A DNA stretch of 64,000 bases from Cordia subcordata. Lineage: Eukaryota > Streptophyta > Magnoliopsida > Boraginales > Cordiaceae. Positions 50,147-61,375 of the stretch are shown piece after piece. Position numbers and translations under genes: made by a program. The stretch's first letter is position 1, and each line of letters begins with the position of its first letter. The stretch lies in assembly GCA_028554755.1 (NCBI GenBank), contig JAPTOF010000007.1, positions 404,001 through 468,000 on the forward strand, written 5' to 3'. Below the pieces are notes generated by a model. The model saw nothing but the letters and a program-made list of their open reading frames with translations. It was not told where the DNA came from and searched no databases.

Positions 50147-53100
50147 ACATGTACCTCTAGTTTGATGGTGAAGACGAGCTTTCATGCCAACGAGCCAACA
50201 AGATGGAAATGACCATTACATGTAGTGAAAAACTGCGATTGCTTTAAACTGAAAATTTTGTATAAAATTCTTGGCTTAAGATGTTACAAGCCGACACAAA
50301 GTTCCAACAGAAACAACGTAAAGGGACAAAAGTATGGAAAGAGATGTAGAAGCAGCAAAGGGGTGTGGAATCTTTCTGGAATTTTGATGATGGTGAGAAT
50401 GATTAGTGAGATGCAGATTACAGAAAAGCCATTGATTTGACGAAGTCTTCTTGTTAAGGTTAAGCAAATGGAACAGGAGAAGAAACAAAAATAAATAAAT
50501 AAATAATAATAAAAAAGGGGATAGAAGTTGACGAGAGCGTCAAGACTGGGAAAGAATTACAACAGGCAACAAAGCAGAGATGGTGAGCAAACAAGAGACA
50601 AATAGAAGATGCCAACTGCAAGACTCCAAAATAATGGAATTTATCTAAAGTACGTCGAATATTTATTGTTAGTTTCATTATAAAATTTAATTCATCAAGG
50701 GGTGATTGTGAGATTTAAAGCAAGTGACACAGGTGTCAATTGTAATACTCCTCGTGCGTGACCTAAATAGTAGTACTACTTGATGGATACAGTTAAACTT
50801 CGATGGTCGTGTGACTCAAAATAGTATCTACATCACTTGAATGATAGGATTAAACTTGAATGGCCGTATGACTCGAAAAAATACTTGCATGCATCACTTG
50901 GACGGCTTACAGCTTAGATGCAGCTTTGGTGGGGCTTGCTACGATGGATCACCATAATCTGGAACAAACAAGATGCAGTTTTGATTGGTTGTTTGTATAG
51001 ATGTGCCATCACATGATGGATATCATATGCATATGAGCAGCATGAAGACTAGGCTTAAAAGCCAGCTCTGTACATGTTAAGAATGATTGAAAGTTTTATT
51101 ATAGAAAATAATTGATTTATATGAGGAGTTTCGCAAAACCTTATATAGTGGTCTTAAATATTGAGATTTTTTTATATCGGACAAGTATATCCTATAATAC
51201 TTATATTATTACTTTATAATTTTCTTGTATCACTGTAGAATGCAACGAATTATAAGTGGATTTTGATAAAACAATAAGATTCGACTAATTTTAAACAAAT
51301 CGCAAAGAGTGATTTTTGGTTTTGGAGCCTTTAGATAATGATCCTGAATGTTATAATTAGTCATTTTGCAGGTTCGGATAGCTTCAACTGCCGCCTTCAC
51401 TTGCTTCGTCCTTGACCAAGTATCTTTGGGCATGGGTGTATATTTAATTCTGTAAGAATGTTTTTTGTTTTCTCTTTTGTCAATTAAAATGATTTAAAAA
51501 CTCAGACGATGTTATCACTCTCTATGTATCCAAATGGATATTGATTCTCTTTTTTAATTATAGAATATAAAAAATAGATGTTGATTTGTAGGGCCGTAAA
51601 ATAATTAGTGTATATTGAATTATACTTCAAAATTAAGTTGAAAAGCCTCTCTAGTGATCTATTAAAGCTGCATCGAACTCTTTTATGGTATAAAAGTTTC
51701 CTTATAATATTTTTATGGTCATTAAAAATAAACACACGTTCCCTCTTTCGTCCAAAAAGATCTTTATTGTTAATTGATCATTAAATGAAAATAAGCACGT
51801 GCTCTCTTATGGTCCTCTGGAAGTGCACTGGACGCCATACAATACAAAATGTCAAGGGCTTATTTTTAATAATCATAGCGGGCTTGTGAGAAGGTTTTGT
51901 AGTACAAAAAATTCCGATATACTTGTAAAACGACCATATGAGAGTCTATAGCAATTTATTCCCATTTTAAGCACTCTCGGAGTCTTTTGCCTAATTAAAC
52001 ACATGGTGTTGCCCATAATTTTCGCCTGCATAACTATCTTGATTAAATATAATAGAGCAGAAGCATTTGGGTTTACAAATTATTCATATTTTCTTGGATT
52101 ATTAGACATTCATGTGAAATATTTATAGAGCTTGAATACTTTCATTTTTTTTTTTGTAGCATACTTTTGATAATTTTAAAGTATTATGGTCTTAGGTGAA
52201 AATTTTGATATCTTTAAAACAGTGAGGGAAATAATAATTTCACCTAGATAAAATAAATGAACGAAAACTCGTGCAACAGGAGAATCAAAACCAAAATTAA
52301 GTTTTAGTGGCTAATTTTAAACCTAACCCGACCAATAAGGTGGCAACTCGCGATTTTACTTAGCTAAAAAATAAAAATACAGTTCCGTCAAGATTGGTTG
52401 ACAAGAGATTATTTAATTTGAAATTTTTGTAGCCTATAGCAAAATTTACCCATTTATTTTCTCTTCAATTTGGAGTTTTTTCCAATTAGATGCTTGTTGT
52501 CTATGTTTTATTTTAATCAGTCAATTGTGTATATAAATTCAGGCTTAATAATTTAAATTATCATGAAAACAAGGAGGATATGTAAAACATGTCCAATATG
52601 TTACATGGACCTTTTGTATTATAAGGTGTTCTTGTAACTAGTACCATTTTAAAAATGTCTTTCAACATCTTGCCATGTCAATTCATTATCTGTACTTGGT
52701 TAAGTATTTTGTGCTAATAAAACATTAGACAAGCAACAAGATTGACTAGGCATTAACAACTCAAAAGAGTAAGATAAACATGTTAGTAGACATAGTCAAT
52801 GGAGTCTTGGATCGATTTAACTCTCTTAAATAGAAAATCATACTAAGATTTAGTAGTAGAAAGTATTTTTTCCAATTAAAGAAAAGTTTGGTTCTCCTCT
52901 TTACCTTCCGAGGGAATGCAGAAAATTTCATCTTTGGTGACATTTTTATAGTTAAGAATAGTAATGGAAATAATTATTGGAATGAAAGTTTAGTAATTTA
53001 ATAGTATGTCTCTATTTTATTTGTAAGAAAGTTTAAAATTACTTTTTTTTATTAATTATTATTGACATCTGACCTCCTTTATTTATTTATTTATTTTTAA

Positions 53101-53410
53101 AAAGAGTCTATGAAGCTAACCCACTTGTTGGACTGCACATGGGAATAAAAAGTAAATGAAAGTGGAGGCCGGAGGGAGAAAAATCAAGAGAATGAAAGGG
53201 ATGAGTTTTCTCTACAGTAAACTAATGAGGAAAAGAAAACGGAAGGATAATTTTGAAAGAAGAATTATTTAAGTAGCCCTTTTATTCCCGTAGTGTGTGT
53301 GTGTATATATATATATATTAGATGTAATAAAAATGCAAATTATTTTTTTTTTCTTTTTCAATCCTAGTTAAAGGTTATAGAAGGCTTCGTTAATTTATTA
53401 GCAACACTTA

Positions 53411-53631
53411 GGACCTCTTTGGATTGGGTTTTCTAAGAAAAAAAAAACTTTTTTTTGAAAAAAGTACATTCTTGTATAATTATTTGGCTTGGTCTAAAAA
53501 AAATATGATAATTCCAAAAAAACTCAAATACAATTTTTTCAAAAGCCAAAGTGTTTATGTTCTCAAAAAATTACTTTTTTTCAAAAATTATTTAAAAAGA
53601 GTATTTTTAGAAAAATCAATCCAAATAGCCC
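53411..53631. mobile_element. Tourist-like MITE, family A, with TTA target duplication
   Basis: A 221-bp element with ends GGACCTCTTTGGATTGGG and AAATCAATCCAAATAGCCC, flanked by TTA at 53408-53410 and TTA at 53632-53634. It is non-coding; the small open frame across it is a by-product of A/T runs. Confidence 0.8.
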
Positions 53632-54474
53632 TTATTTGAGCGTGAGAAAAGTTTTTCTATACTCTCATTTTCGTTTACATTGGTTAAAATGTAACATTCG
53701 TTTAGAATGAAACACGCATATTATATCATGCACCGCATGCATGGCATACCTCCTTAAAAAAGAAAAGAAAAAGGAAAAAAAATAAGATCGATGCTCTCTT
53801 CTCTCTCTTTTACTCGTTTCTTTTCATTATTTTGACTCTTTAATTACACCCCAGTTCTAAAAAAAAAATCTATTGCTCTCTTCTCTCGTTCTCTCACAGT
53901 GAAAAGGTAGTGATAGATGCCTAAGTTGAGAAAGAACTGAAAGATGATTGGTATATTTATATGCAAGTCATGTAAACATGTTTCTCATTGTACATTTTTG
54001 GTTGTTGCTATATGTATACGTGTGTGTGAGTGTGCTTGTTGAAGATTCAAAGAGAAGATTGGATGAAAATGAAAGAAGCAGATGGTGATGAGAAAAAAAC
54101 AAAATAAAACAGTGTAATTTTAATGTTTCTTGGGTAAAAATTTGTGAATGTTAAGCTTACAAGTGGTAAATATGATGTTTGTAAGTAGTAAATATAACAA
54201 AGAAAATTGTGAACATATTTACCATTTAATTGTAAACATATTTAAACAGTGGTGAACATATAATTTTATCAACTGTGAAAGTAAATATTTTATGATATAA
54301 AAATATAACATGATTGTGAACATACAATATTTAAAAAAAAAAAATTTTAATGCGTGTATACATTTCCAATAAAATATGGTTAGAAAAAAATCTTGATTGT
54401 GAATTCATGAAAAGTATCCAATTTATTGAATTTCAAATGCATTATTTATTTAAGGGCGTGGATCTGACGCAATG

Positions 54475-54495
54475 CACGTGGCTACAGTCCACGTG
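54475..54495. promoter_or_regulatory. Perfect G-box palindrome CACGTGG-N7-CCACGTG
   Basis: CACGTGG at 54475-54481 and CCACGTG at 54489-54495 are separated by CTACAGT. Paired G-boxes are classic bZIP/bHLH sites. No gene lies within 5 kb in any recognisable form, so the function is unknown. Confidence 0.5.
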
Positions 54496-56235
54496 TCCAC
54501 ACTGTCCGTTGCGGACTCATAATTTATTGACCGACTAGATTCGACGTCGGCCCCACTTCTTCCCCGCCCTTAAAAAAGAAAATTGGGTTTTAACAAAAAA
54601 AACCGACAATTATGCCATTACATTCCTAATTGGCATCAAGTAACCCTATTTAAAATTATTTTACTTTTTCACATGGGATCCTCGGCCCTTTATTACTCTA
54701 ATAATTTTTGCTACCCACCAAATCAGGAAAACTTGGACCACTTCACGTGATGTACATGTTGGTTTAGAATTTGGAAACAATTCACTTATAATATTGTAAT
54801 ATTATGAGCGAAATTAAATTATTATTAATAAATTATACTATCATATATATATAATTAAATTAATTTATTTATAATATTATAAGCAAAATTAAATTATTAT
54901 TGATAAATTATGCAATCATAATATATATATATAGTTATGCTTGTGTAACTTGGATGAGTAGGTATATGATTAAACGAGAAAAATTATATCTCGTGATTTT
55001 TCAAAAGGAGGAGCAATGACTTTTGAAACTCAGCAAATACAAAAATCTACCTATTACAGCATAATGGATATTGGGTGTATGTAATTAGGAAAAATTACTC
55101 AATAAATGTAAACGGACATATACATAGAGAGAGATTAGGGAGACTAGATAGCTTATAAGTCTTAAATTTGAATTTTTTTGCTCTTATTAAGAATATTTGT
55201 GATTTTTGACTGGTTTGGATTTTTTATATTGATCCTTAACCAAATGGCTTGAGTCAATGATCGAATACTAGAAGTTACAGTGCTGAAACAAACCATGCCA
55301 TACTCTCAAGAAAAGTTTGAAAGACTATGAACAAACTGGTCTAACACATCACCATAAAAAATATTGACGGTAATATCTACTCCATTTCGAACCTATTCGG
55401 CTTTGCTTATTTTGCAACTCATAAACTTATAAAGAAATGTACCCTTCACATATTTTTTATTATTTGTAACTTATAAACTTCAAATAAACTTAGCCAAACA
55501 TGCTATTAGCTAAAATCTTGAATCTATCACTTTAACAAACGACAATTGTTATTATTTTTCTCTTGCCTTCCTTGTACAATAAAACTTATATAAGTTATAA
55601 AAATAAATTTGAAAAATCAAATTTCTAACTTATGAAAAGTGAGCTTCTTAAAAGTTGACCTATAATACTTATTGAAAAGAGTAAATTTTTATGAAAACGA
55701 CTTACAAAGAGTTGGACAGGTGATTTCAAGCTGCCAATGAGAGTTAGAAATTCGATTTGGAGCATGAACGAAGAATCCGAGCTTTATGTCATAACACTCT
55801 GCTGACGTGTATAGACTCAAAGGCTAAATTAAATAATTAATTACAATTAAGAGCGTTAATGGTCCTTTTAGCGTATGCAATTTCTATTTTTCTCTTTTTT
55901 TTGGTCCTGAATTTTGGCGAATCTGCTTTTACGAAATCCAAAGAAATAAAAAAAAATTGCCATTCTTGTTGTCTATAATTACATGAATAGCCTTCTGCGA
56001 ATCTGAATTCAATCGGGAATAATTTTTCCCCATGTCTTTTTGACGAAAAGTAATGAGAAAAGGAAAAAGAGGAAGGAAAAGCAAGGAGATGGAGGAGAAC
56101 CCAAGGTGGATGCAAATGTCCAACTATTTAAATTTAACTACTAAATTTTTAATTTTTTAATGTATTAAGTTTAATTAATTGATTGAAAATATTTAAGCTT
56201 TGTTAATATATTTGGCTCTATTTTTTGTCAAAATA

Positions 56236-56459
56236 TTTGGCTTTATTTAGATTGACTTTTTTTTTATGAGAAAACATTTATTTCTTGGAAAAAAGGATAT
56301 TTTTCTTTGCAATAGCTATTTGGCTTCATTTTGCGAAAAAAGTTAAAACTCTTTACAAAATTCAAAATTTGCTTTTTTCAAAGGCAAAAGATTTTAGTTT
56401 TTCAATGTTTTCAAATTATAGAAAAATACCTTTCGAAAAAAACCAATCATAATGAGCCC
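56236..56459. mobile_element. Family-A MITE
   Basis: The left end reads TTTGGCTTTATTTAGATTGAC. The right end AACCAATCATAATGAGCCC is followed by TTA (56460-56462). The left target triplet is not preserved. Confidence 0.6.
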
Positions 56460-56524
56460 TTAAAGAATCTAAATCCATTAACATAACTCATTATAAGACG
56501 TAAAATACATTACTTTTATAAAGA

Positions 56525-56750
56525 GTTCGTCTGCATTAACTTTTTTTTTAAGTACTTGTTTTATAACTTTTAAAAAATATGTTTTTTTTATAAACTAAAA
56601 TTTCTAGCATCTAGAAAAACTGAATTTGAACTTTTCTTTTTTCAAAGTTTCAATTTCTTTTTTAAAAGCTAAACCAAATACTTATTGATATATATATATA
56701 TAGAGAGAGAAAAAATGTACTTTTTTCAAAAAAAAAAATCTAAACAAGTC
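56525..56750. mobile_element. Diverged family-A MITE
   Basis: The left end reads AGTTCGTCTGCATTAAC and the right end AAAAAATCTAAACAAGTCC, with the family's interior AAAAACTGAATTTG/CAAAGTTTC motifs and a small (TA)n/(GA)n. It lies only about 70 bp from the copy at 56236-56459 and is an older member. Confidence 0.45.
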
Positions 56751-58040
56751 CGAAGTCAATATTATTGAGTTACCGCCTCATCTAAAAGTTCAAACTTATA
56801 AAAAAAGATTTTGGTTATATTATTTATTGTATTTAATACACATCCTTAGATGCAACGTGACTTATTTGGAGTTTACATGTGTACAATTTAATAATTTTAA
56901 ATGGTGCACGTGGATAATTTAATATTTTTAAATGAATAATAGTGAGTTTCAAATATGAAACCGTTTGGTTTGTACACTCTAATACCACAAGAGTCACCAC
57001 ATCATCTAAAAGTTTAAACTTATCAAAAAGATTTAGTTATTTTTATTTATTATACTTAACAAATATACGATGCGGTGATAGAAGCTCTTTGCTAAATATT
57101 TGCCACATTCGAGATTGAGCTACAACCAAGACTAAGTCCACATTTTCCTATAACTTACTTTGTTAAAACATTAAATTTAATTAATTGAATCAAAATGCTC
57201 AAGCCATGTTGGTGGATACGGTTGCAACTACAACTTTATTTATTGAGTTAATAAAATATCCTTTTTAATCCAAAACTTCACTGTTGAGGGAGGTAATCTC
57301 AGTCACTTTAACTATTTTCTAATCCCTTGACCAAGGTTAAATCACTTCAGTTATATATACTTACTTTTCCCTTTTAATTTCAATAGGGTCACTTGACTTT
57401 AATTTTATTGACAACAAAGATAATCCAAGTTATTATAAACCAATCAAACAATCTTTTTTTTTTAAATAATTAATATAATGCAAGGTGTTTTAGTACATTG
57501 ATCAATAAGCATGTAATTTCTCGTACTAGCAGTTAGAATGTACCCATTCATGTGGTACTATTAATTTAAATCTCTTTTTAGTTGTTATTAGATTTGTTTT
57601 CGATCATTAAAAATCATAAATGGAAGAGTTTACTTTTCATGCCAAAACCTTTATTGTGGATTATTGACGTGTGGTGACTTTGATAGGGAAGTAATATCCG
57701 ATAGATCAAGATTCATTATCGAGGCGAATGTGACAAGTCTTGATGTTCCTTTGGCATTAGTGATTGTTCTCAAACGTTAGACGGGTTTATTAGTCAATGG
57801 TGAAGTTTTATAGAATATTTTAATGATTAAATCTTGTCGATTGAATTCCGCATACTCTAAAAAAGGACAACACTTTTTTGAAGATTCATCAAAGGCAATC
57901 AAAAGGTTCTTGAAAATGCTTTATTACTGATAATGTCTGGATCATTAGTATCAGGTTCTAAACTCAGGTATGGATTGTTAGAGTATCAACTTGCAAAACA
58001 ACAGAAAGGATGCTATTCGGATTAGTCAGGAGACATCAGT

Positions 58041-58235
58041 TTGGTGTTAGCCAAAGAGACTCTGATACCTAAGTTAATATTTGTGTTAGGTGTCTAAATA
58101 AAAGTATAAGGTGCTAGCCAAAGATACTCTGATACCTAAGTCAGTATTTGTGTTAGGTGTCTAAGTAAAAGTATAAGGTGCTTGCCGAAATGACTCTGAT
58201 GTCCAAGCTAGTACTCATGTCAAGTGCTGGAGTAG
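58041..58235. repeat. 67-bp tandem repeat, about three copies
   Basis: Units containing GCCAAAGAGACTCTGATACC, TTTGTGTTAGGTGTCTAA and AAGTATAAGGTGCT recur with a period of 67 bases (anchor at 58051, 58118 and 58185), the third diverged. The array lies about 0.75 kb upstream of a TATAAATAGGGG promoter-like box. Confidence 0.8.
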
Positions 58236-58799
58236 AGAAGGTATGTATAGAAGTGTTTAGCTTTGGATTGTTGTATACCTTAGGTTTGTCAAGGCCCGGG
58301 TATTTATAAGCCATGGTTGGTGGAGTTTGGATAAACACAAACTCTTAAGTAAATGATCTAATGGGGATGAGGTGATAGTGTATCTCCTGGAGTGTGGGTT
58401 TATCACTTATCTATCTACTTGGTTAGCTGAGGTTTATACCGATTTCTATGGCCCCAAGCTCAAATATCTTAGAGCTATGTGAGATGAGTTTGTGGGCCCA
58501 AATAATTTGAAACCCCTTTTGGGTCAAGTTGTGCTCGACCAAAAAATACTCAGGTCGGGCAGGTCATACCCCTATTAAAGGCCCTTTAACTTTAGTTGAG
58601 GTAAATGTTAACTCAAGTCAAGTTAACACTGGTAAAACCTGACTCAAGTATAGAAACAGTAGTTGTGTCATTACTTTTTGATAGGTGGCATTGTTGATTG
58701 GGTATTCCTACTTCACTTGGATTATGCCTTAGAAATGATCAATGTGATGTTCGGGCTTCCTGGTATATGGAACGTCATGGGTGTCGGGTGTTTTAATTT

Positions 58800-59340
58800 T
58801 CCCTACTTATAAATAGGGGCCTTTAATTCATTTGCTTCCACACATGCGAGAAAGCTACAAGTCAACCCCCTTCTTCGACAACCTTTTCCTTCAACTCCTT
58901 AAACTTTCAAGTCTTTCGTTTTGAGGTACTTTTCCTTTATTCTTTTGTCCAACCTGAAAATGTCCGAAGGGCTTGGTTCCTAAAATAAAAGCAACCAAGA
59001 TTACGCTTCTCCCAATGAGCTTGATTCTTCAAGCTCGGGGGAGAAAACTTTGGGAAGTGAAGAATGCCAAGAAGTTACCCAATCTCAGCCTTGGATCGAG
59101 GCTACCAAGCCATTTAATGCTAGCCCTTCTAGCGACCTTGAGTTCACGCCTTAGACTTGGATTTGCTCGCAATTGAGACGGATTGGACGGTTATTGTCAA
59201 ATTAGCAAATGACCCTATTTTGAGGAGTAGCCCTTTGCGACATTTTTTGAAAGACTGTTATAGGATTCTTACTTGTATAAAGGGTTCAGAACTAGACACG
59301 TTTATGGGGAAGCAAATAATAGTGCAAATTGATTAACAAT
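58800..59340 (+). pseudogene. Decayed, unrecognised coding relic with promoter-like front
   Basis: A TATA-like box TATAAATAGGGG (58809-58820) is followed by a pyrimidine-rich leader and an ATG at 58960. That frame has a stop at 58981-58983, then stays open and looks protein-like (acidic, Ser-rich) to a TAG at 59152-59154; a shifted frame then continues for about 60 codons to about 59334. One stop plus one frameshift make it a relic. The tandem repeats, promoter and isolated first exon-like coding piece suggest part of a transposable element (LTR-type or similar), but I recognise no domain and cannot exclude a host pseudogene. Confidence 0.4.
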
Positions 59341-59485
59341 TCACTATTTTGGGCCAGTTCTAACATTCCTATACAATCCTAAATTCTCTTAAACAATGAT
59401 AAGGGAGGGGTGACCTGTTCGAAAAGGATTGACTGTGGATGAAATTAGGACTCAATTGGGAAGAAAAAAGAAAAACAAAAAGAAC

Positions 59486-60038
59486 TCTTTATGTAGGGGT
59501 GAGCAAAAATCGAACCGAACCGAAAATTGAACCGAACCGAACCGAATTGAGTTCGGTCTATTCGGTTTGGTTATTTGATCTGTTCGGTTCGGTTTGGTTA
59601 TTTTCTTAAAAAAATTCGGCCTATTCGGTTCGGTTAGTATGAAAAATGACCGAATAGACCGAATTAACCGAATTGTATTTTTATATATTAAAAATATTTA
59701 ATATTTTGTACATCAATTAGGATTTATATATTGTTTATTAGAATTTGTTTATATAATTATGCTTCATTATATATTGTTTATGATATATTTAATGAATAAG
59801 AGTGATTACTTTAGGTTTATTGTATTTTTCTTGCAACAATTTATCCCATTTTATTTCTTTTTTTTTAATTATTGGTTAATTTTGATTTTAACCGAACCGA
59901 ATAGACCAAAATATATTTCGGCTTTGGCTTATTCGATTTTTAGATAATTCGGTTCGGTTCGATCGATTTTCAAAATTAGAAAAAATTTCGATTCGGTTCG
60001 GTTTGGTCTATTCGGAATATGCTCACCCTATCTTTATG
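59486..60038. mobile_element. Non-autonomous hAT element with perfect 8-bp target duplication
   Basis: The element body is 59494-60030 (537 bp). Its ends are TAGGGGTGAGCA and TGCTCACCCTA, and it is flanked by TCTTTATG at 59486-59493 and at 60031-60038. Eight-base duplications and TAGGG-type ends define hAT superfamily insertions. Subterminal regions on both sides are packed with CCGAAC/CGGTTCGG repeats, likely transposase-binding arrays. The AT-rich centre has no coding capacity. Confidence 0.85.
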
Positions 60039-60199
60039 AACATCGGCCAGTGGCACTCATGAAATAATCCCGCAAAAATTAAGCCTATTTTGAAGACGTG
60101 CAGAGCAGCGACCCCGCCGCAGTCCCGCAGATGCCCCACTCGGTGGGCACAGTCTCCAAAAAGCGAAAACTCACAAATTTTTGATTTACTTTTCCGTTG

Positions 60200-61375
60200 G
60201 CTCCCAATATTACTCTCTCTCTCTCTCTTCTCCACACTGCTTTTATTTAGCTTAACCCACCACACACACACACACACACTTCTCCATTTCCTCTCTTAGT
60301 CTCTCAGTCTCTCTCTCTCTCTCTAGAGAACTTTCTACTCTGCAAGTAGTAAGTACTCTCTCTCTCTCTCTCACTCACTCCTGAAAATGCAATGAAATTC
60401 TTTTTTGCTTCATCACATCACAATCATCATCGTCATTATGGTGACAATGATACTGTACATGCATCTGCATTGCTCTTCCCTGATCTCTGCTCTTCTCTGC
60501 TTTTTGCTTACTTCCTTTATTTAGTCTAGGCTCACTCTTTCTGCTGCTGCTGCTGCTGCTGCTGCTTCCTTACTTGCGCACACACACACAGTGTTACTCT
60601 GTGTGTGCACATTTGGTAAATCACTGCTTTTCTTTTGTTTGTTGAAGCTAATGCACTTGTGGTAATGTGCTTCTCTTTGCAAGAAATTTTTTTTCAGGCT
60701 TAAAAAATGAGCATTTTTTTTTCTAGATATATACATTTTGTTAAAAAAATTTTAGTGTTTCTCTTATTCTGTTTGGGGAAAGGAGAAGTTTTAGTAAGAT
60801 TTTTAAACACTACAGAAATTTAAGTGACTTTAACGTTTCACTTTTTCTTTCTGTTTTCTGTTTTTTCTTTTTTTTTTTAAATAAAAAGTCTTGGAGATAA
60901 ATCGAGCATTTTTCTCAGATTTTAAAGACTACAGAAATTAAGGGATTAGAAACTTCAAAGTTTCAAGTTTTTCTTTTTCTTTTTTCTTTTTTTTTTTAAT
61001 AAAAAGTTTTGGAGATAGACCGAATTAAAAAAAATGACGTCTCTAGATGCATACAATTCACTATCTGGTAAAAATGTGGTTTTTGCTGGTTCTTTTTTTT
61101 TTTTCCTTAAAAATTTTTCTATTGTAAACAAACGGAAGGGGATGGATTTTTTTTTTTGGAAAGTTGAGAACATTACAAAAAGGGAAAAAAAAACATTTAC
61201 ATTAACGTCAGCTTGCTTATTGTGTTGCTACAAACTAGAACGAAGCCATTTGACACTGTTATGGATGTAACTGAAGAAGTAAATAAAAAATGTGATTTCT
61301 TCTTCTTTTGCAGGGTTTTATTTAGTTTTTTGGAAGAATCAAACGCCTTTGCTGTTGGAAGCAAGTAAATAGGAA
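60200..61375 (+). promoter_or_regulatory. Callose synthase 5' region with probable leader intron
   Basis: CT- and CA-rich microsatellites at 60209-60380 mark a typical plant 5'UTR. A donor at 60348/60349 (GTA|GTAAGT) and an acceptor TTTTGCAG ending at 61313 could frame a leader intron of about 965 bp, leaving 62 leader bases before the ATG at 61376. The putative intron holds a (CTG)8 run at 60541-60564. The splice pair is inferred. Confidence 0.5.

Larger units (their letters stand above)
49537..50210. repeat. Local direct duplication upstream of the LIN-like gene
   Basis: Block one (AATCTTGTAACTGCATGCAC...GCTGAAGCAGCAA) occurs at about 49537-49625 and about 50031-50105. Block two (CATGTACCTCTAG...ATGCCAA) occurs at about 49820-49865 and about 50146-50200. 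Order and strand are the same in both copies. In copy one a family-A MITE (49636-49800) lies between the blocks; in copy two the same place holds a G-run/C-run sequence. Confidence 0.75.
48838..50700 (-). promoter_or_regulatory. Upstream region of the LIN-like gene with a local duplication
   Basis: Contains the promoter and any 5'UTR intron of the minus-strand LIN-like gene; no TATA box or leader exon could be fixed. Two segments are repeated about 0.3-0.5 kb apart (see the repeat entry), and one carries a MITE. No coding sequence was recognised. Confidence 0.4.
50701..60200. other. Gene-poor tract of about 9.5 kb
   Basis: No intact gene was found on either strand. The tract contains degenerate ~60-bp repeats at about 50778-50900 (ACTTGATGGATACAG / ACTTGAATGATAGG), family-A MITEs at 53411, 56236 and 56525, an isolated G-box palindrome at 54475, a decayed unit at 57650-59400 and a hAT element at 59494-60030. 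The remaining sequence is AT-rich with short motif-less frames. Confidence 0.5.

Noticed and set aside
55837..56123. Two overlapping minus-strand frames of 64 and 92 codons
   Set aside because: Phe/Ser/Lys-rich translation of AT-rich DNA with no domain or splice context.
58041..58235. CRISPR-like array
   Set aside because: The repeats are contiguous 67-bp tandem units without spacers, in a plant nuclear genome.
61034..61270. A 78-codon open frame before the callose synthase start
   Set aside because: It is Phe/Lys low-complexity sequence inside the probable leader intron and does not join to the conserved N-terminus.
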